Below are positions 15,028-29,414 of a stretch of DNA of 64,000 nt, piece after piece; position 1 is the first letter of the stretch; every line of letters starts with the position of its first letter. The DNA comes from Gonapodya sp. JEL0774 (lineage: Eukaryota > Monoblepharomycota > Monoblepharidomycetes > Monoblepharidales > Gonapodyaceae), in the NCBI GenBank assembly GCA_027604505.1, contig JADIIX010000024.1, positions 1-64,000 on the forward strand, given 5' to 3'. Made by a program: the position numbers and the translations under genes. Below the pieces are notes generated by a model that did no database searches, was not told the DNA's origin, and saw only the letters and a list, made by a program, of their open reading frames with translations.

Positions 15028-16604
15028 ATGGGAAATGCGGGCTCTGTCTCTCGCGAGAGCGCCTCGCTTCCCTTTGCTTACGCCAAGCCGTTGACCAACG
15101 ATCCTTCTACAAACGGGGAGCTCCACCTCCCACCTGCAACACGGACTCCGAGACTGAACCAAACTCAACCGATCGACGAGCGGCCTTCATCTTTTCGTAG
15201 AACGAGTGTCGATGGAGCTGGTCAAGAGGAGGGTAGCCCAGACGGTACAGAAACGATGAAAGGAATCACCATTACGTTCGGCAACCTCACGTCGACGTTA
15301 ACGGTCGGGCTCTGTTCGCAAGGATTGGTAAGACTGTCTCCAAACGTGGGGCTCCTTTCTAACACCACGACGCTACAGCTGTGAGTGGTCTGGTGCAGCG
15401 CTCGGTTGCTGTTGGCTATTCTGTGGGAAAGAGCAAGCTCGGAAGCACCACATTCCCACCAAACCGAGCGAATTTTCGCCCATTTAAGGGTGAACGCACT
15501 TGGTGCTGCATTGGAAAATGCTAAGAAGGTGATCAGCACGATTGTTTCCTCAACGTCTCTCGTTTTCAATTCCGTAGGTGTTGTAATGATCTGTCGACAA
15601 TCCCTCCCGAAATTGGACACCTCCAGAATTTGCAAATTTTCTCTGTATCTCGCAATCGCATACGCACCCTGCCCGACACTGTCGGGCTTCTTTCAAAACT
15701 CGTTGAGCTCCGGTGTTCGGAAAATGAATTGGAGTCAATACCTGCTTCCATCGGCCGCCTCACAAAACTCACCACACTCTCTCTTGATAAGAACCGGATA
15801 GGCCACATTCCCCCCGAAATTGGTGATGCCAAAGCCATCATCAACCTGGACCTCTCTCAGAACCCCCTGCGTGTTCTTCCCGCCGAACTTGCGAGGTTAA
15901 AATTCCTCCGAAAGCTTCGCCTAGACGAGTGCCCCTTAATTCAGTCGTTCGACTATCCCCTGGAGAGTACCCCACCAAGTCTAAAGGAATTGGCGGCCAG
16001 GGTGATTGTGCGGCAACAAACGCCCATCCTCTCCTATACTCAGGATGAGGTTCAAGATTATCTGGCGGGAGCTCACCGATGCTCATTTTGTGGAGGGCCT
16101 TATTTGGAGAGCTTTGTCAGACGTGGAAAGTTCATTGACAAAGGAGAATACCGGGTGCCTCTGGAGTACCGATTGTGCGTTGCGCATTGGAACAATGAAC
16201 ACGAAAGGTGAGAGTTCATCGACCAAATCTTGTATGCTCGTCCTAGCGTTCTGAGTTGTCCTCTTCGTCTCTGATCATCTGCACGATATCGTCACCACTT
16301 TCCATCGCATGTTCTGATAATTGCTGCTTCCAATCCCCCTTTTTTCCCCTTTGATTTGCATCTCCACTCGATCCGATATTGGTACAGAATATCTCTCATT
16401 TTTCGTCCCCTTCCGAGCACTGCGCCCCAAGCAGCCGACCCCGTCAACGTGTCCCCTACGACCCTCCCTTCAAAGCGAAAGTCACGACAACAAGCGGTGA
16501 ACCAGTTCCCGATTTCTTCTCGGAAGCGGATCCCAAATTTACCGAACTTACAGAACCTGCCTGATCGTGGGATCGTGAAGCTCACGAAGTCCACAGTTAT
16601 TTAG
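15028..16604 (+). CDS. Leucine-rich-repeat protein with N-myristoylation start and C-terminal Cys cluster
   Basis: The protein begins MGNAGSVSRES, a good N-myristoylation signal (Gly2, Ser6), suggesting membrane attachment. A Ser/Pro-rich linker of about 80 residues is followed by about six leucine-rich repeats with motifs such as STIPPEIGHLQNL, RTLPDTVGLLSKL, ESIPASIGRLTKL and GHIPPEIGDAKAI, typical of Ras-suppressor/Shoc2-like LRRs. After the repeats come a cysteine pair CSFCGG and a basic segment SFVRRGKFIDKGEYR, perhaps a small zinc-binding module. Exons are 15028-15380, 15578-16207 and one from 16388. Phase predicts the frame that ends at 16604, yet the alternative frame, ending at 16564 with EPVPDFFSEADPKFTELTEP, looks much more protein-like. 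The C-terminus is therefore unresolved. Confidence 0.75.
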
Positions 16605-16743
16605 ATAGTGATCCTTGCTTTAAAACATTCGAACTGTTGTAGCGGCGTGTGTTGTATTCGTTTCATTCCAATTATGTCACATAAGTTGTGAGCGAAGTCA
16701 CTTCGTTTGGGAACTATTTTTGTTCTCTCCCAATTCCACAACC

Positions 16744-19425
<2,682 letters not shown>

Positions 19426-19657
19426 TCGGAGTAATTTCGTGCCCTCGGTGAGATATTTTTTCGAAAGAGGGAATGCACTTGTCGCTTGACGTTGCTCGTG
19501 GTATAACTCGTCGGGAGCCACCATCATTTAGAACTGCATACTAGCTAGATTTAGTGTCGTTGATGATCACAATTACATATATGAATGGTTCAAGTTAGTT
19601 CACGTATTATCGAGCTGGTACCATATGTATGTGTGGCCGGCCCTCCGCAGCACCATT

Positions 19658-22600
19658 ATGAGCAGACCTTCTGTCCCGTCGGGGTTTGTGGGGGGAGCAC
19701 ATCGACTGGAAACGAATGTCCCGCAAGTCGGTGGGCTTTTTGTTCGGAAGAAGAAGGAGGGTCTGGGATCCGCGGTGGATGACGGCGAGAATGTGAGTGA
19801 GCGAACATGGTACCTTGTCGGCACTTGTTCTCTCATCATGTTTCAATCGACCATTTCTGTCTTTGTTGTGATTCTGCAATGGGATCCATACCTCCATATT
19901 TCCTCTTGCTCTTACTCTCGACATTGGGAGCCATTTAGCGCCCCATCTTCCAGCCGCAACCGGGCACCTCCCTTCTTGGGCTCGACAAACTTGCGGAGCT
20001 GAAGCGTCGCGAGCGCAATGAAGCCGCATCTTGGGCGCAATCGGCTTCGAAACGTATCAAGCTTGAATCCACGACTGAGGACACGGATTTCAATTTGGAG
20101 AGGAGGGACAGTCAACCTCAAACTGCGGATACGTCTCAGCCCGGATCTTCGGAAGCTGTCTTCAAGAAGCCGTATCTTCCTGTCCACCGTTCCCAACATC
20201 TTCTGCCTCGACGTGCCGATTCGCCATCAGATCCAGGCGGGGTGTCGAATCCCGCCCGGGAGCGTATGCTGGAGCATCGACAAACTGCTGGTGGGAGCGT
20301 CGGGATAGGAACAGGACTTTCTGCTACTGGAAGGTTTGCCCGGGGAGGACTCATTGTTGCCTCGAAGAAGGCTCCAGTTACCGAAGACGAGGGTACCGCA
20401 AATTTAGCTGAGAATACCTCTCTACTTGCATCCTCATTGGTTCCGCCGCCTCTGGCTCCTGGTGGCAAGCTACCTCGAGTGATTTCGATCGGCAGGAGCG
20501 AGTGGGAGGAAACCCCACTACTCGCCTCAGGTTCGGCGACTCCCGGACCATCTGTAGAAGGTGGAACATCTGCATGGGCCCGAGGTGATGGTGGAGCGAC
20601 TCCACGCCGAGGTGAGCACATCAATAGACAAGATTTGCAATGTAACCAGGGTCATTCTACAGCTCTGGCGTGCAAACTGTCTTCCTTTCTAGACGATTCC
20701 ACCAATTCTACGAAAACCAACCACAGATCCACTTGGGCAGCAGCCACTCCATACACTCTTCCGTCCCGAGGACGAAGGTCTGTCTTTGACTTTTCGCCCT
20801 CAAACGACGGCGGACGTTCGCCCGCACTGAACTCGCAGGGACAGGATTCACCTTCACATGATGCTGACGACCTCGCTTTGGATCGTGAGTGGTACGATGC
20901 CGAGGAAGGTGGATCCGCCATGGATGGGAGCCACGATCCTTTCGGTGGGGATTCGGCGACATGGAAGCGACGAGAGGAAGAAGCGGCAAAAGCTCAAGCA
21001 GTGAGTGGAGAGTAAATGTTGCTTACGATCATGTGACTCTAAATTTTTCGTGATCCGGAACCACCAGAAAAAAGTTACAGCCCGACAAGCGCAGTACAAC
21101 ATGGACAATGATCTATGGGAGACAAAGCAGCTGCTTACATCTGGCGTGGTGCAGCGTACATCCGCTACCCCACAGGCAGACTTAGACGAATCTGAAGACC
21201 GTGTCCATTTGCTTGTTCGGGACTTACGTCCACCATTTTTGGATGGAAAAATTGTATATACCAAGCAATTGGAACCGGTGAACCCTGTACGGGATCCCAC
21301 CGGTGATATGGCCAAGTTCGCTCGTCAAGGAAGCAGGGTGGTCTCAGAAAGGCGGATGCAGGCGGAGCGAGCAAAAGCCGCCAAGGGAGTCGCACAGCTG
21401 GCAGGAACAGGCCTCGGAAATATAATGGGTGTCAAAAAGGAGGAGGATGAGTCCGTTCAAGGAACTAAGTCATCTGGACAACCATCCACGGCCGGGCCCA
21501 ACGGTGAAGACCCCGAGTACAAAGGGGAGGCGAAGTTCTCGGAACATCTAAAAATGAAGTCAGATGCAGTCTCCGCTTTTGCCCGCTCGAAAACCATGAC
21601 AGAGCAGCGACAATTTCTGCCTGTGTTTGCAGTCCGTGAGGAACTTCTTCAGGTCATCCGCGAGCATCAAATTATTGTTGTCGTAGGGGAGACCGGCTCA
21701 GGCAAGACGACGCAACTCACCCAGTATCTTCATGAAGACGGTTACACACGGTTTGGCAAGATTGGTTGTACACAACCTCGGCGTGTTGCCGCCATGAGTG
21801 TTGCCAAGCGAGTGTCGGAGGAGATAGGGACTCCCTTAGGGGAGGAGGTTGGCTACGCCATTCGGTTTGAAGACTGCACGAGCGAGAAGACTGTAATCAA
21901 GTACATGACCGACGGCGTCTTGGTTCGTGAGAGCTTGAGAGAGGCAGATCTGGATGGATACGCTGCCATCATCATGGACGAAGCACATGAGCGGTCCTTG
22001 CACACCGACGTGTTGATGGGGCTCCTGAAGCAAGGTGAGTTGCTTCTGACGTATTCTATGTAGCAGTCTGGTTGACTTCTCTTGGCTCGTAATAGTTGTC
22101 GCTCGCCGCCGTGATATGAAACTCATCGTCACCTCAGCCACCATGAACGCCGAAAAGTTCTCGGAGTTTTTTGGGAATGTTCCTATTTTCTACATTCCTG
22201 GTCGCACCTTTCCAGTGGATATAATGTTTTCCAAGACACCAATCGAGGATTATGTGGAGGGAGCAGTGAAGCAGGCCCTTGCTATTCACGTATCTCACCC
22301 TCCAGGCGATGTTTTGATCTTCATGACGGGCCAGGAGGACATTGAGTGCACTTGTGCGCTTCTTGCTGAACGGCTTCAACAGATGCAGAGCGAGGGAGAC
22401 GTTCCTCCACTTGCCATCCTGCCTATCTATTCACAGTTGCCAGCGGATCTGCAGGCTAAGATTTTTGATCGTGCAGAGAATGGCGCTCGAAAAATTATTG
22501 TTGCCACAAACATCGCAGAGACATCGTTGACAGTGGACGGTATAATGTATGTTGTAGACACAGGTTTCTGGTAGGTGGATCCACTGAACGCTTTGAAATA

Positions 22601-24099
22601 ACCAGATTTCTAATAAAACTTAATCGGACCCAGCAAATTAAAGGTTTTCAACCCAAAAATCGGCATGGATGCGTTGCAAATTACACCAGTTTCACAAGCA
22701 AACGCCAACCAACGGTCTGGGCGTGCCGGCCGCACCGGACCAGGCGCTTGTTACCGGCTTTATACTGAGCAAGCATACAGATACGAGCTCTTCATGAGCA
22801 CGATCCCAGAAATTCAGCGGACAAACCTCTCGAATGTTGTCTTGTTGCTCAAGTCGCTTGGGGTACGCAATCTGCTGGAGTTTGATTTCATGGATCCTCC
22901 ACCTCAAGACAATATCCTCAATTCGATGTACCAATTATGGGTTCTTGGTGCTTTCGATAATTTAGGTGACCTCACGGCAATTGGTAGAAAGATGGTAGAG
23001 TATCCCCTTGACCCCAGCCTTTCCAAGATGCTTATCACAGCGGAGGATTTGGGATGCACGGCTGAAATTCTGGTATGTCCGCGTATGTGGGGCCTTCGTG
23101 TACCTAAAGGTGCTCTGACTTACTACGGCTATTCTCGGTGTCAGACAATTGTTTCGATGTTGTCAGTTCCATCAGTTTTTTATCGCCCTAAAGAGCGTGC
23201 GGAAGAATCCGATGCTGCCCGTGAAAAGTTTTTCGTCCCTGAGTCCGACCACCTCACATTGCTTCACGTCTACCAACAGTGGAAGTCGAATGGATACTCT
23301 GACAGATGGTGCACCGAACACTTTGTTCACTCGAAATCCATGCGAAAAGCACGTGAAGTACGTCAACAGCTCATGGATATCATGAAGTCGGAGAAGGTCG
23401 AATACCGATCCTGTGGAAGTGACTGGGATGTTGTCCGCAAATGTGTGTGCTCGGCATACTTCCATCAAGCCGCTCGGGTCAAGGGTATTGGCGAGTATGT
23501 CAATATGCGAACGGGAATGCCTTGTCACTTGCATCCGACCAGTGCTTTGTACGGGCTTGGGTACACTCCGGACTACATCGTGTACCATGAGCTAGTAATG
23601 ACGAGCAAGGAGTATATGCAGTGCGTTACGGCGGTAGATCCTTGTGGGTTAAAACCTTTCGTCGCGGTCTTATGTATTGTCGGACGCCGCTTACGTTGTT
23701 CACATTTTCCTGTAGATTGGCTTGCTGAGTTGGGTGCAATGTTCTTCCATGTAAGTCACTAGGATCCTTGTTCTGTTGCTCTCAATGGTGGTTGAGTCAC
23801 CAAGCTTGTTCACTAAGATCAAAGAACGGCATTTTAGTCAACGGGATCGCCGTCGTGCGGACCGCATGGAAACCAGCAAAATGGAGCAAGAGCTCGCAGC
23901 ATCTCTAGAGGAAGCTAGGCGTCGAAAGGAGGAAGAAGCAGCTCTTCCAAAGTCGGAAATGCAATCTTCTCAGAAAATATTCACACCTGGTCTCAAACAA
24001 CCGCCGAGCGTCACACCCCGGCTGGGGTTTGGCTCGACACCTCGAGGTGGAAGTGTCGGCTTTGGAAGTATGAAAACGCCACGTCGAGTGGGTATCTGA
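19658..24099 (+). CDS. PRP16: DEAH-box pre-mRNA-splicing ATPase Prp16 (DHX38)
   Basis: Spliceosomal ATPase that drives remodelling after the first catalytic step. The N-terminus matches DHX38: [13 protein letters not shown], then after an intron (19793-19938) [21 protein letters not shown] low-complexity middle is followed by [20 protein letters not shown] and [20 protein letters not shown], both Prp16 hallmarks. The helicase core has [50 protein letters not shown] and [12 protein letters not shown]. The winged-helix, ratchet and OB regions follow, with [20 protein letters not shown] and [20 protein letters not shown], then [10 protein letters not shown]. The last exon is Arg/Glu-rich and ends KTPRRVGI. 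About ten exons; all junctions checked keep phase. It starts 232 nt after DBP2 ends, on the same strand. Confidence 0.96.
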
Positions 24100-24282
24100 T
24101 CGCGATTCTAACACTGTAATCCACACAACTGTACAGTTATCATATATGTATATTAATGTTGATGATGCAACCAATCTTGATGTCCGTCAAGGCAATTAAT
24201 GTCCGGATGCCTCGCGCATTCCCAACCTCAATAGGGATGACGGTACACCAGCAATGCCTGTGTTCGCTTCTCTCGTGGTAAC

Positions 24283-25842
24283 TCAACCTGCACCTCTCTT
24301 ACTCTCATTTTCTATTGCTCCCCGTAATGGGAGCAAACTACCGAATAGAAAGTGCTGGACAACCGGGAACTTGGCCAATACTTCGTTGAGGTACATCTTC
24401 AGGAGACCGGTATTGACTTTCAGCCAGGTGGGGACAGAAGAAATATCGTAAAGCACTGAAGAGAAAAGTGGACGGCAACAATTGTCAAAAAAAGACAGAG
24501 GTCACCACACAAAAGAAGAATGCTTACTTGGCGAATGCTCTGAAAACGGACCACGCTTGACGGTCTTTATATGCGATATGCACCCAAAGTACATGTACCT
24601 AGGAGCCGCCGCGGTGACATGGTCATCAATTACAATAGATCTGGGTCGCAGGGTAATGGTGTGCTCTTTCCCTCCAGTAAGCGTGACACCTAGAGCACCG
24701 TCATTCCCGGTCACCTTCGTCTTAACAGTGGGATTTTCTGATGATTTGAGTGTGGAGAACAAGGAATCAGCAGGCAAAGACTCGAAACTCCGCAAGACAG
24801 CTCAAGTCCAAACCTCGCAGCTGTGCCGAACCGAAGATAAAGGCCATAAATTGGTGATCATCCAAGCCCCAAACTCCGTGACTACCGGCTGGTTCGAGAT
24901 TGTACTTGATCTGCAAGGTTCGACAGATGGACAAATACCTGACTCGTCGGCATCTCGGTATCTGCTAGGCCGCTGCACATCAACAACGGCACATGTAGCT
25001 CACCTGGAGAAAACCATCAGCACGATAGCTGGGTAATCCCGGTCCCCCACGAACCCGAGAATATCAAGACAACAGAGAAGCGCAACGAAATTGAGCTCGT
25101 GCCCTGACCCGTAATCACGCCGTTGACCATTGCCAAATGATTGTGCCAGGTAAGGTACCAACTCGGGCACAGCGCGGTTGAACTTGTGACGAAGAAGCTG
25201 GCTGAGAAAGTTGGAAGCAGACTGGGAAGAGGAGAACTTAAGCAACAACTACCACGACTGCAAAGATGTACACTCTGCAATTTTGTTCTCCTCTCACCTG
25301 CTCAAGAATATTAATCCAGGTCGTAAATGCAACATTGCCCATCCTCCCCATTTCTCGTTCTCGCAAAGGTACCCGTTCGATAAGCTCATTGATTTCATTT
25401 AGGAACATCAAGAGCGCGTCAATAGATGGGGAGACGTAGATTTTGCGTTTGCTGGGGTCAGGGCTTGTGCAAGCTTCCTTGATTCATGTCGAAGAGGTGA
25501 TTGAAGTCGTGGGGGTTCATGCTATACCGCCTACAAAAGGGTAATCTCGTCCTTCCATTGCCTCACCTCGTCCCATTCATGGATTGTTTCATCCTCCTCT
25601 GTCGGTATTTGCATCCCGATGACCGAATCGTTCAAACCCTGTACAAAGTCCATAACCCGGACGAACGCTTCTGACTCGAGCCATTCGTTGATCTGGCTTT
25701 CGGTCCTGAGTTTTTTAGATGGAATCTCAAATTCGTGCGATTGCAATTCGGGTGCCGACAGACGGAAGTGCGAAGAAGTGTCCCGTCGCCGTGGGAGGGA
25801 AATGTGGGAAGTAGCAGCCACGCGGTGAACTGGACCAGGCAT
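24283..25842 (-). CDS. Serine/threonine-protein phosphatase 2A activator PTPA (Rrd1/Rrd2)
   Basis: Peptidyl-prolyl isomerase-like activator that helps load catalytic metal into PP2A. About seven exons. The N-terminal part [20 protein letters not shown] is the family's opening, followed by [18 protein letters not shown], the signature [29 protein letters not shown] (substrate/ATP-binding region), [37 protein letters not shown], and the C-terminus [20 protein letters not shown] followed by [12 protein letters not shown]. Every conserved block of PTPA is present and in order. The start is chosen at MPGPVH (25842); in-frame ATGs at 25896 and 25992 would add 18 or 50 residues. The gene sits downstream of, and on the same strand as, the SDR gene, about 180 nt away. 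Confidence 0.92.
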
Positions 25843-26022
25843 GATAGTCTGTGCAAAAGGCTGTGTTGCAAAGCTTGGCGATGTTCTGGGTATCATGCAA
25901 GACGTGGAAATGTTCTCAATGTTGAAGAGTGTGTATGTACAGAGCTTAGAGGTTGGAACAACACAGCACACTTTGTCCCTCCAGAGAGCCATCTCTAGCA
26001 AACGTTCACAGGCAACCCTATA

Positions 26023-27268
26023 CTATGCTTTGAACTTGTATTTCTTTGCAGCTATGCCGTCCACAAATTCGGGGAATATTGCTCTCCCCAGCGCAATGTA
26101 TCCAGCCCACCATGGGACAAAGACTGAGCGAAGACGGTAGTCCGCGCAACGCACGATCTGAAAAACACGTTTAGATCCTGAATATCTGACTTATCACACG
26201 TAAGAATTGAAAATCGTACTTCAGATGCGACATACTCGGGCTCCAGTTTCTTCTCCTTGCCTGCAGGGTTAGAAGTTGTTTGTGGGGTCTCGATCCTGTC
26301 AAGAGCGGCAGAGCGGAGATTGGTGTTGACCGTCTGAAAGAAGATGAACCGCAGAAGGACGCGCAGATTAAGCCATCAATCGATCGTTCGGCGTAGTCAC
26401 AAGGTCGAAAAATACCATTGGAAGCACTAGCCCCACGCTGATGCCGTGCTGAGCGACTTCAATTCTCAGACTATCGAAGAATCCTTGCACTGCATGTTTA
26501 CTAGCACAGTACAGCGATCTAGTTGGGGCACCAGTGACGCCGGCTGTGGACGAAGTTACAACTATGCGGCCCTTGGACTCTTTGAGGAAGGGGAGGAAGT
26601 GTTTTGTGGTGAAGACGGGACCGAGGGAGTTAACCTGAGATATGGAGTTTCAAAGATAAAGATGCACATTGCAACGATAGTGAAACGACGTAAATAGCGG
26701 CAAAGAGTAGACCCACCTTAAACACTCCTTCAATCGCTTTCGAGCTATGTCCCGGATTTTTTTCGTCCGCATGAATAAGGTCCTCAAACGACATGACACT
26801 GATAGTGCCGGCGTTGATTAGCAATGTGTCCACCCCACCCATCCACCCGGTGGCATGTTTTGCAGTTGCGGCTACGGTTGGCTCACTCGTGATATCCATC
26901 ACGAATGTGCTCAATGAATCTGGATGAGCCCCAATAGCGACACATTCGGCAGAGATCTTGTCGAGCTCCGATTTGTTGGTAGCTGCAGTTTGATGTCCCA
27001 AAGGGTACGTATATTGATGGTCTCTCACACCCACGGCAAAAGTAGTAGGTCTACCCCGTCACCACGTACATGTAATAAGCAGTTTCGCTCCCCTCTTGGC
27101 ATATATGTGAGCGATGCATCGTCCAATTCCTGCAGATCCTCCAATCAGGACGACTCGCTCCCCCTTTTTCACCAAGGCCGGCGGAGCCCGGCGAGTAAGG
27201 ATAAATGCCGACAGGGCGATCGCGATCAGAGATGCGGCGATGGCGGGAAGAACGGGAAGCTCCGTCAT
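26023..27268 (-). CDS. Membrane-anchored short-chain dehydrogenase/reductase, 11-beta-HSD/DHRS7-like
   Basis: NAD(P)-dependent reductase, likely acting on a steroid, retinoid or other lipid at the ER. The protein starts MTELPVLPAIAASLIAIALS, a single N-terminal membrane anchor (residues about 6-25). The cofactor motif is GGSAGIGR, a variant of TGxxxGIG. Then come NAG in LLINAGTISVMSF, the catalytic Ser region GRIVVTSSTAG, and the YxxxK motif as YCASKHAVQGFFDSLRIE. FF-S-R-E after YxxxK is characteristic of the 11-beta-HSD/DHRS7 branch. The C-terminus is a hydrophobic/basic stretch ending AAKKYKFKA. About five exons. 3-ketodihydrosphingosine reductase (Tsc10) was considered, but the post-catalytic motif fits the HSD branch better. 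The substrate cannot be told from sequence. An upstream in-frame ATG at 27304 is possible. Confidence 0.82.
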
Positions 27269-27641
27269 TGAGACAATACGCATATATTGTGACGACACGC
27301 ACATATGGCTTCATTGAGGTCTTGAGGACACATCCGACCTCTCAGCACCGAGACCAAATATTTTCCCAAGATCGAGCTTCCTGTAAGATTACGTGCAGCG
27401 CAGATTTCGCTCTTTATTGTTTCGGTATTTTTGAAGGTGTCTGGTCCGTGTCTCGTCCCCCCCTCACCTTCGCTGATCAGGTACTGGCCCCATACTCATC
27501 AGCCGCAACTCCAAGTTCTCCGATACAAGTCCCAAAAGGCCATCATCAAACAGTGGCATCTTTGAATCACAACTCCCATCGTCAACTCCGCATCTCAACC
27601 ACCGTCTGAACCCGAGTCACCACCGAATCGCCTCGTTACAC
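27269..27641. promoter_or_regulatory. Divergent intergenic region between the SDR gene and RIB43A
   Basis: 373 bases separate the two divergent starts and probably hold both promoters. No recognised element stands out by eye. Confidence 0.35.
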
Positions 27642-29314
27642 ATGTACAAAGTCGAGATCGTAACCGAATCCCTCCAGGATCAAGCAATCCGGAGGAGGAG
27701 AATCATGGACGAGGAGAGGAAGCAACGATTCTTTAACCCAAAGATTCGAGTGCTCGGGGTGAGTATCTGAGCTCGTATCAAATGAAGCCAACTTCCACAT
27801 TGTCGGAGGAGAACTACAAAATTGATGGTCCGCTCCCTCCAATCAAACCCCTTCTGCCCCATATTCTTGGAATCGTAAATGAATTGATCTTCGGGGTGGA
27901 CTTCTGTTGTTGTCTTCAACAGAATGACGTCCAGACTCTTGAAGAGCAGATCAAAATGAAGAAGGAACTCAACATGGTCGAAAAGCAGCGCCAATGGCAG
28001 ATGGGTGTGTAGCTATGATAATCTTGTGCGCATTCGGTGCATTCACCAAAGTTTCATTGATCAACGCAAAAGACCAAAACATGATCACAGCCGCCGCCAT
28101 CGTCGACACACTCACAGCCGAAGCTGCCCGACTTCGTCGCGCGCAATTGGGCGAGTTGAACGCTTTCCGTCTGACCAAGCAAACATTCGACACTCGTCGC
28201 GAATTCGACCTCAACGATCCGCAGGCTGTGCGGAAAGATACCCCCCCTCGTGCTACCCCACATGGCGTCGGATGCTCAGTGTCGGGGTTGCAAGCATTTC
28301 AAGGGGAAGATCTCAAAGAGCGGGATCGGTTGGCTCTTCAAAGGGAGCAAATGCGGGTCTGGACCATGGAGCAAACCGCCGAAAAGGAGAACAAAAGGAA
28401 GGAAGAGAACGAGCAAAACAGACGTGAGGCCGAATATCAGAAGGCGGTGTTGCAAGAGATCGAGGCCCAGCGAAGGGCTGATGAGGAAGCACGGGCGAGG
28501 AGAGCTCGTGAGGATTTGGAAATGAACAAGCGGATGGTAAGGGGTACTCTTTCTTGTGCCCTTCTTATTTAAATCCTTCAATGGTCTGGGGCTCAATAAA
28601 CACCCTTTGACTGTGTCAGGCCGATGAGAAACGCCAGCGTGAGCGATCAGCCAAGCAACAAGAGCTCGCTCAGAACTCTCGTGAGATAAAGGGATGGTTA
28701 ACGGGAGAGTTTTTGACCGAATCGACAGTGGCAGACCCTGACGTTGAAGGCCCACACCAGTAAGTGTTTGTGCTTGTGCACAAAGGCTGCGTTCGCGTGT
28801 ATGGCTGAAACCCTCGGGGGAATCTTTATGTTAGTATCCGAATCGACATGTTCAAGGGAATGACTGAAGATCGGCGCAAAGAAGTACGGGACTTCCAACA
28901 TCAACAGCGGATTGAAGCCGAGGTGAGAGGCAGCCTTCCCCGATCGAGGAGTCTGGCGTTATTACCTTACCATTCACCGTTTTGACCCGTTAGATGCGCC
29001 GACAACAGTCGCTGAAAGACCAGCATGCCTGGGCTCAGTATGCAAAGATCCAAAACTACGCCACCGCAATCATGGAGGAAGAAGAGAGACTCCGAAATGC
29101 AGATACAGCTGCGAGAATTGCGGAACAGAACGCACGCAAGGCCGAAGAGGACAGGCAAAAGTAGGTCATGTGGTAAACGTGAACGTGTCGCGTATCGTAT
29201 CTCAGGCGTCCCAATTCATAACAAACACCAAGGCGACAGAGTGACAGAGCGACATACTACTCCAATCGCCCTACTGATGACTTTTTCTCACAATTTAGTA
29301 CCACTCCCCGTTGA
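27642..29314 (+). CDS. RIB43A-like flagellar doublet-microtubule protein
   Basis: RIB43A (RIBC1/RIBC2 family) is a filamentous microtubule inner protein along the A-tubule/partition of axonemal doublets. Exons include 27642-27758 (MYKVEIVTES to IRVLG), a second starting NDVQTLEEQIKMKKEL, a long one from DQNMITAAAIVDTLTAEAAR, and three further ones. Family blocks in order are RREFDLNDPQAVRKDTPPRA, LQAFQGEDLKERDRLALQRE-QMRVW, IKGWLTGEFLTEST, FKGMTEDRRKEVRDFQ-QQR and the closing YYSNRPTDDFFSQFSTTPR. Almost the whole length is predicted Glu/Arg/Lys coiled coil. The final exon is joined in phase after a short intron ending CACCAAG. Presence of this gene is direct evidence that the organism makes motile flagella (zoospores). 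It converges with RPN2, 100 nt away. Confidence 0.92.
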
Positions 29315-29414
29315 ACCTAATTTATTTGTAGATTTTTTGAATATTTTGATTCGAAGGTGCAGGATTGTGGTTGTGGTATCTATTTGCATTTGTGCATCAG
29401 ACTTTGTACACAAA

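Noticed and set aside
19585..19782. Upstream start of PRP16 at 19585
   Set aside because: That frame does not contain the conserved VPQVGGL block; the ATG at 19658 does and fits the exon phase.
25531..26001. Start of PTPA at the upstream ATG (25992)
   Set aside because: Possible, but the added Cys/Thr-rich residues have no PTPA similarity; MPGPVH at 25842 is closer to the family's usual beginning.
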